A stretch of DNA of 64,000 nt, taken from positions 316,147 to 380,146 of the forward strand of contig NZ_BMTF01000006.1 in the NCBI RefSeq assembly GCF_014649535.1. The letters run 5' to 3'. The notes below the pieces were generated by a model. The model had not been told where the DNA came from. It ran no database searches and saw only the letters and a program-made list of their open reading frames with translations. The stretch comes from Streptomyces gelaticus. GTDB taxonomy: Bacteria > Actinomycetota > Actinomycetes > Streptomycetales > Streptomycetaceae. The position numbers and the translations under genes were made by a program. Shown here piece by piece: positions 60,702 to 64,000 of the stretch. Each line of letters begins with the position of its first letter. Within the stretch, counting starts at the first letter, position 1.

Positions 60702-61550
60702 CTACGCGGGCCGGCAGACGCTGCGCTGCCGGCCGAGGCCCGAAATCTCGACCTCCATCACATCGTCCGGGCCCAGGTAGGGGAAGCGGCCGGACAGCGC
60801 CACACCCTGCGGGGTACCGGTGTTGATGATGTCGCCGGGCTCCAGCACCAGGTACTGCGACAGATGGTGCACCAGATGCGCCACGCTGAAGATCATGTCC
60901 GCGGTGCCGGAGTCCTGCCGCGGCTCGCCGTTGACAAAGCTGCGCAGCCGCAGCTGCTGCGGGTCGGCGACCTCGTCGGCCGTCACCAGCACCGGGCCGA
61001 GCGGGTTGAACGTGGCGCAGCTCTTGCCCTTGGACCACTGCCCGCCCGACTCCTCCAGCTGGAAGGCGCGTTCGGAGACGTCGTTGCTGACGGCGTAGCC
61101 CGCGATGTGCGCGGCGGCGTCGGCGGGGGAGTCCAGGTAGGAGGCGCGGCGGCCGATGACGACGGCCAACTCCACCTCCCAGTCCGTCTTCTTCGAGCCG
61201 CGCGGGATCAGCACGTCGTCGTAGGGCCCGACGACGGTGTTGGGCGACTTGTAGAAGAGGATCGGCTGCTCGGGCGGTTCGGCACCCGACTCCGCCGCGT
61301 GGGCCGCGTAGTTCTGGCCGATGCAGAGCAGCGCGGAGGGGCGGGCCACCGGGGCGCCGATCCGCAGCCCCGTGATGTCGGTCTCCGGGAGCACCGGCTC
61401 GGCGGGCACCAGGTGCGGATCGTCGGCGAGCGCGGCGAGGAACGCGCCGTCGATGTCGTCGGTGATGCCGGACAGGTCGTAGTGACGGCCCTCGGGGCAG
61501 ACGAGGACCGGACGCTCGTGGCCCGGCTCGCCGATGCGCATCAGTCGCAT
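60702..61550 (-). CDS. Fumarylacetoacetate hydrolase family protein
   Basis: A 282-residue FAH-family enzyme. These act on 2-oxo or acyl-pyruvate compounds in aromatic or sugar-acid breakdown. Recognisable features are IGQNYAAHAAE (His/Glu at the active site), LFYKSPNTVVGP, DWEVELAVVIG with metal-binding Glu, AGYAVSNDVSERAFQ, and EPGDIINTGTPQGV. ATG 61550 is chosen because AGGAG lies 10 nt upstream; the frame continues upstream but without gene-like features. It runs towards davB; a hairpin (60709-60734) sits over its end. The exact substrate is unknown. Confidence 0.9.
   Translation of the reverse strand: MRLMRIGEPGHERPVLVCPEGRHYDLSGITDDIDGAFLAALADDPHLVPAEPVLPETDITGLRIGAPVARPSALLCIGQNYAAHAAESGAEPPEQPILFYKSPNTVVGPYDDVLIPRGSKKTDWEVELAVVIGRRASYLDSPADAAAHIAGYAVSNDVSERAFQLEESGGQWSKGKSCATFNPLGPVLVTADEVADPQQLRLRSFVNGEPRQDSGTADMIFSVAHLVHHLSQYLVLEPGDIINTGTPQGVALSGRFPYLGPDDVMEVEISGLGRQRSVCRPA
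60709..60734. terminator. Hairpin between davB and the FAH gene
   Basis: GGCCGGCAG (60709-60717) pairs with CTGCCGGCC (60726-60734), 8-nt loop. It lies 20 nt after the davB stop and overlaps the last codons of the FAH gene. Confidence 0.5.
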
Positions 61551-61602
61551 GAAGTGAAATCTCCTGAAAAGTAAGGGGGTTGGGGCACTCGGCCCCAGGT
61601 CC

Positions 61603-61646
61603 GTCCGGCGGGTCATGGCCGGGGTCGCGGCCCTGACCCGCCGGAC
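61603..61646 (-). terminator. Hairpin terminator after the hydroxyacid dehydrogenase gene
   Basis: A perfect 13-bp stem, GTCCGGCGGGTCA (61603-61615) with TGACCCGCCGGAC (61634-61646), 18-nt loop. It separates the dehydrogenase cluster from the FAH gene, which therefore needs its own promoter. Confidence 0.7.
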
Positions 61647-61651
61647 AGGCT

Positions 61652-62674
61652 CTAGTGCAGGCGGGTGAGGGCGTCGGCGGTGACGGCGTGGGCCGGGGGG
61701 CGCCCGGCGAGCAGCCGCAGCACCTCGTCGACCGCGCTCGCACCGAGCCGCTGCCGGCACTCGACGCTGCCGGCCGCCTGGTGCGGGGTGAGCAGCACGT
61801 TCGGCAGCGAGCGGAAGGGGTGGCCGGTGGGCAGCGGCTCGGCGTCGAAGACATCGATCGCCGCGTCCAGCCGGCCCGTGGACAACTCGGCGAGGAGTGC
61901 GTCCTCGTCGACCAGCCACGACCTGGCGGTGTTGACCAGACCCGCTCCGTCCGGCATCAGCGCCAGCTGCTCGGCGCCGATCATCCGACGGGTCTCCTCG
62001 GTGACCGGTGCGTGCACGGCCACGATCCTGCTGCGCGACAGCAGCGTCTCCAGCGGGACGGACTCCACCCCGAGGGCCTCTGCGTCCGCGTCGGACAGAT
62101 ACGGGTCGGTGACGCACACCCGCGCGCCCATCGCCCGCACCAGGGCGATGTAGGCGCGCCCGGTACGGGAGGCGCCGATCACGCCGATGTCGCTGCCGTG
62201 GATCTCGTGGCGCGGCGGGGCCTCGCTCGCCGCACCCCACTCCAGCCCGCCGCGCAGGGCGTGGTCGAAGCGGTGGACGCGGTGGAGCAGCGAGAGCGTG
62301 AACGCGAGGGCCACCTCGGCGACCGGACGAGCCATCTCGTCACCGGCCTGCGTGACCAGGATGCCCCGCCGGAACACCTCCTCGGTGACATAGGGCGCGA
62401 CCGCCGAACCGGTGTGCGCCACCAGCTCCAGCCGGTCGGCCGACGCGAGGAGCCCGGCATCCACCTTCGGCGCCCGCCACGAGGTGATCAGCGCACGGGC
62501 ACCGGGCAGCGCGGCCACGACCGCCGCCCGGTCCCAGTGGTCGTCGACGACGGTGAGTTCGGCCGCCCGCTCCAGCTGCCGCCACACCTCGGCGGTGAAG
62601 AACTGGGCTCGCAGGCCCGGCGGTACGGCGACGACCACCCGGGAGCGGCCGGCAGGGTCAGGAGAGCCAGTCAT
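61652..62674 (-). CDS. D-isomer-specific 2-hydroxyacid dehydrogenase
   Basis: A 340-residue NAD-dependent dehydrogenase for D-2-hydroxyacids. The nucleotide site GVIGASRTGRAY (164-175) has Ala-Ser in place of the usual Gly-x-Gly glycine pair, a mild departure. The catalytic triad is present: Arg251 (NTARSWLVDE), Glu279 (DVFDAEPLP) and His298 (TPHQAAGS). ATG 62674 is chosen because GGAG lies 7 nt upstream; an upstream ATG at 62701 is inside the end of the next gene. Overlaps the DapA-like gene by 17 bp, so they are co-transcribed. Confidence 0.9.
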   Translation of the reverse strand: MTGSPDPAGRSRVVVAVPPGLRAQFFTAEVWRQLERAAELTVVDDHWDRAAVVAALPGARALITSWRAPKVDAGLLASADRLELVAHTGSAVAPYVTEEVFRRGILVTQAGDEMARPVAEVALAFTLSLLHRVHRFDHALRGGLEWGAASEAPPRHEIHGSDIGVIGASRTGRAYIALVRAMGARVCVTDPYLSDADAEALGVESVPLETLLSRSRIVAVHAPVTEETRRMIGAEQLALMPDGAGLVNTARSWLVDEDALLAELSTGRLDAAIDVFDAEPLPTGHPFRSLPNVLLTPHQAAGSVECRQRLGASAVDEVLRLLAGRPPAHAVTADALTRLH

Positions 62675-63713
62675 CGAGGTGCTCCGCAACGAAGGCGTCA
62701 TCGGTCAGCCAAGGGTAGGCCGTGGCCACCCGGCTGATCTCCTCGGCCTGTCCGGGGGAGAGCGTCTCGGCCGGGTCCAGGCACCTGATGTTCGCCAGCA
62801 GGCCCTGGCGGCGCAGCACTTCGTGGACCCCGGCGATGCAGCCGCGGAACGCGCCGCGCACATCGAAGACCGCGCTGTTGGCGTCGGTCAGTTCGGGGCG
62901 CCGGGTCAGGCAGCGCACCATCGCCTCGTGGTCACCGGCGCGTGCCCTGCGGACGTCGTCGAGGAGGGTCACCGCGGAGCCGGTCCACACGGCCCACTGG
63001 CCGAGGAGCCCGCCCGCGAACCAGCGCGGCCCGCCGCCCGCCGTCTCGTACGGGGTGAGCAGATCACCGATGATGTCGTCGTCGTTGCCGGTGTACAGCG
63101 CCACCTCGTCGGCCCGGTCCGCGGCGGCCACGGCACGTACGACATCGGCGGTGCGGTAGCGGTCGAACGGGGCGATCTTCACCGCGGCGGTGTTCGGCAG
63201 ATCGGTGAACGAGGACCAGAAGTGCGGCGACAGGTAGCGTCCGCCGACCGCCTCCTGGAGGTAGAAGCCGATCACCGGCAGCACCTCGCCGACCGCCCGC
63301 GCCCGGTCCAGCAGGCCCTTCTCGTCCGCGCCGGGCACGGCCGGGCTGAGCAGCACCGCGTCGTAACCGAGCTCGGCCGCGGTCTCGGCCTCGGCGACGG
63401 CCTGCGCCGTGTAGCCGCAGGTACCGGCGACCTTGATGAACGGACGGCCGGCCTCGGCGTCGATCGTCTCGGCGGCGAGTTCCAGGACCGGCCGGAACAG
63501 ACCGACCTCCGGTTCGCGGATCTCGAACTGGGTGGTGTGCACGGCGACGGCGACGCCGCCCGCGCCCGAGGCGAGGTAGTAGCGGGTCAGGGCACGCTGC
63601 CGGCGCTCGTCGAAGGAGCCGTCGTCGTGCAGGGCGAGCGGGTGCGCGGGGATCACCGCACCGTGGGCGAGCGCGTCCAGGGCGGGGGTCTGCGCGAGGG
63701 AGGGAGTGGACAT
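62658..63713 (-). CDS. DapA/dihydrodipicolinate synthase family aldolase
   Basis: A 351-residue class I aldolase-like TIM barrel. The Schiff-base Lys179 (NTAAVKIAPFDRY) and Tyr151 (IGFYLQEAVGG) are in place. Length and local sequence differ from biosynthetic DapA (about 290 residues), so it more likely acts on a sugar acid or related keto acid. It is sandwiched between an NAD-dependent epimerase/dehydrogenase and a hydroxyacid dehydrogenase, a catabolic-type set. ATG 63713 has only a weak ribosome site. Confidence 0.88.
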   Translation of the reverse strand: MSTPSLAQTPALDALAHGAVIPAHPLALHDDGSFDERRQRALTRYYLASGAGGVAVAVHTTQFEIREPEVGLFRPVLELAAETIDAEAGRPFIKVAGTCGYTAQAVAEAETAAELGYDAVLLSPAVPGADEKGLLDRARAVGEVLPVIGFYLQEAVGGRYLSPHFWSSFTDLPNTAAVKIAPFDRYRTADVVRAVAAADRADEVALYTGNDDDIIGDLLTPYETAGGGPRWFAGGLLGQWAVWTGSAVTLLDDVRRARAGDHEAMVRCLTRRPELTDANSAVFDVRGAFRGCIAGVHEVLRRQGLLANIRCLDPAETLSPGQAEEISRVATAYPWLTDDAFVAEHLDDWLS

Positions 63714-63721
63714 GGAGTGGA

Positions 63722-64000
63722 TCAGAACCTTCCGTCACGGACCTGGAACTTGGTGGGCTTGCCGGACAGCGGCAGCCCGCGGCGCAGCCAGTCGGCCTGC
63801 CATTCGACGAGGGTGCGCAGGGTGACGTCCGGGTAGCCGAAGAGGGCGTGGCAGCGGCTTGCGTCGGAGAGCAGCGCGGTGGGCGCCTCCTCGCCGGCGA
63901 AGACCGGCTCCTTGCCGAACTCCTCGCCGAACCATTGGGCGATGCGCCGTATGGATGCGGTTTCGGGGCCGGTGAGGTTGAGGGTGAACGCCTCGCCGTC
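63722..64000 (-). CDS. NAD-dependent epimerase/dehydratase-family protein (5' end cut by window edge)
   Basis: Only the last 92 residues are in the window; the frame is open to base 64000 on the minus strand. I translated it by hand: it contains LNLTGPETASIRRIAQWFG, ALFGYPDVTLRTLVEWQADW and ends KPTKFQVRDGRF. This is the C-terminal half typical of NAD-dependent epimerase/dehydratases of the SDR family. It ends 8 nt before the DapA-like start, so it heads the same unit. Confidence 0.75.
   Translation of the reverse strand, partial: DGEAFTLNLTGPETASIRRIAQWFGEEFGKEPVFAGEEAPTALLSDASRCHALFGYPDVTLRTLVEWQADWLRRGLPLSGKPTKFQVRDGRF

Overview
The window is chromosomal DNA from a Streptomyces or very close relative. 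The sequence is strongly GC-rich with third-position G/C bias and many GTG/TTG starts. It carries bldD, sIHF/mihF, an actinobacterial PriA without helicase motifs, a GuaB1-type protein, and the core gene order secDF-apt-relA, hisS, rpsD, alaS-ruvX-mltG-aro, efp-nusB-bldD-pyr, metK-priA-fmt-rsmB-rpe. I see no tRNA, rRNA, insertion sequence, prophage, integrase or CRISPR array. Most of the window (about 1-52.9 kb) is conserved housekeeping DNA; the last 11 kb (52.9-64 kb) is more accessory.

Layout. 1-5.9 kb: protein export (secD, cut by the left edge, and secF), apt, and bifunctional (p)ppGpp enzyme relA. 6-9 kb: DUF349 protein and membrane cyclophilin on the minus strand, then an MBL-fold hydrolase. 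9-12.8 kb: hisS, a doubtful small secreted protein, a VKOR-type disulfide oxidase, rarA. 12.8-16.6 kb: a DUF2470 protein and rpsD diverge around an iron box, then an AfsR-like ATPase without a visible DNA-binding domain. 16.7-22.6 kb: two small membrane proteins, alaS, ruvX, mltG. 22.6-26.8 kb: shikimate genes aroE, aroC, a fused aroK-aroB reading frame, and aroQ. 26.9-30 kb: a P-loop protein, an M24-like protein, efp, nusB. 30.2-30.8 kb: bldD on the minus strand. 30.9-40.9 kb: the complete pyrimidine operon pyrR-pyrB-pyrC-(membrane protein)-carA-carB-pyrD-pyrF. 41-51.7 kb: sIHF, gmk, rpoZ, coaBC, metK, priA, a small HTH protein, fmt, rsmB, rpe. 51.8-57.4 kb: a SorC-type regulator, a lone terpene synthase, guaB1, an aldehyde dehydrogenase. 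57.5-60.7 kb: an AsnC/Lrp regulator followed by davA and davB, which together convert lysine to 5-aminovalerate. 60.7-64 kb (minus strand): an FAH-family enzyme and a cluster of a hydroxyacid dehydrogenase, a DapA-like aldolase and an NAD-dependent epimerase/dehydrogenase cut by the right edge.

Working logic. The pyr operon is packed with 4-8 nt overlaps, behind a PyrR-type leader. The aro genes run from the dehydroquinate steps to chorismate. bldD has two palindromes lying over its own promoter, consistent with autorepression. Many genes end in long hairpins, mostly without a T-run, the usual Streptomyces form. Several plus-strand genes share a TAGGCT-type -10 box, and in at least three cases the box lies only 6-7 nt before the start codon, which predicts leaderless mRNAs. 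The observations most worth following are the aroK-aroB fusion, the iron box at DUF2470/rpsD, the M24 protein with replaced metal ligands, the perfect 20-bp palindrome inside the P-loop gene, and the davAB region. I did not find a clearly new multi-gene system.
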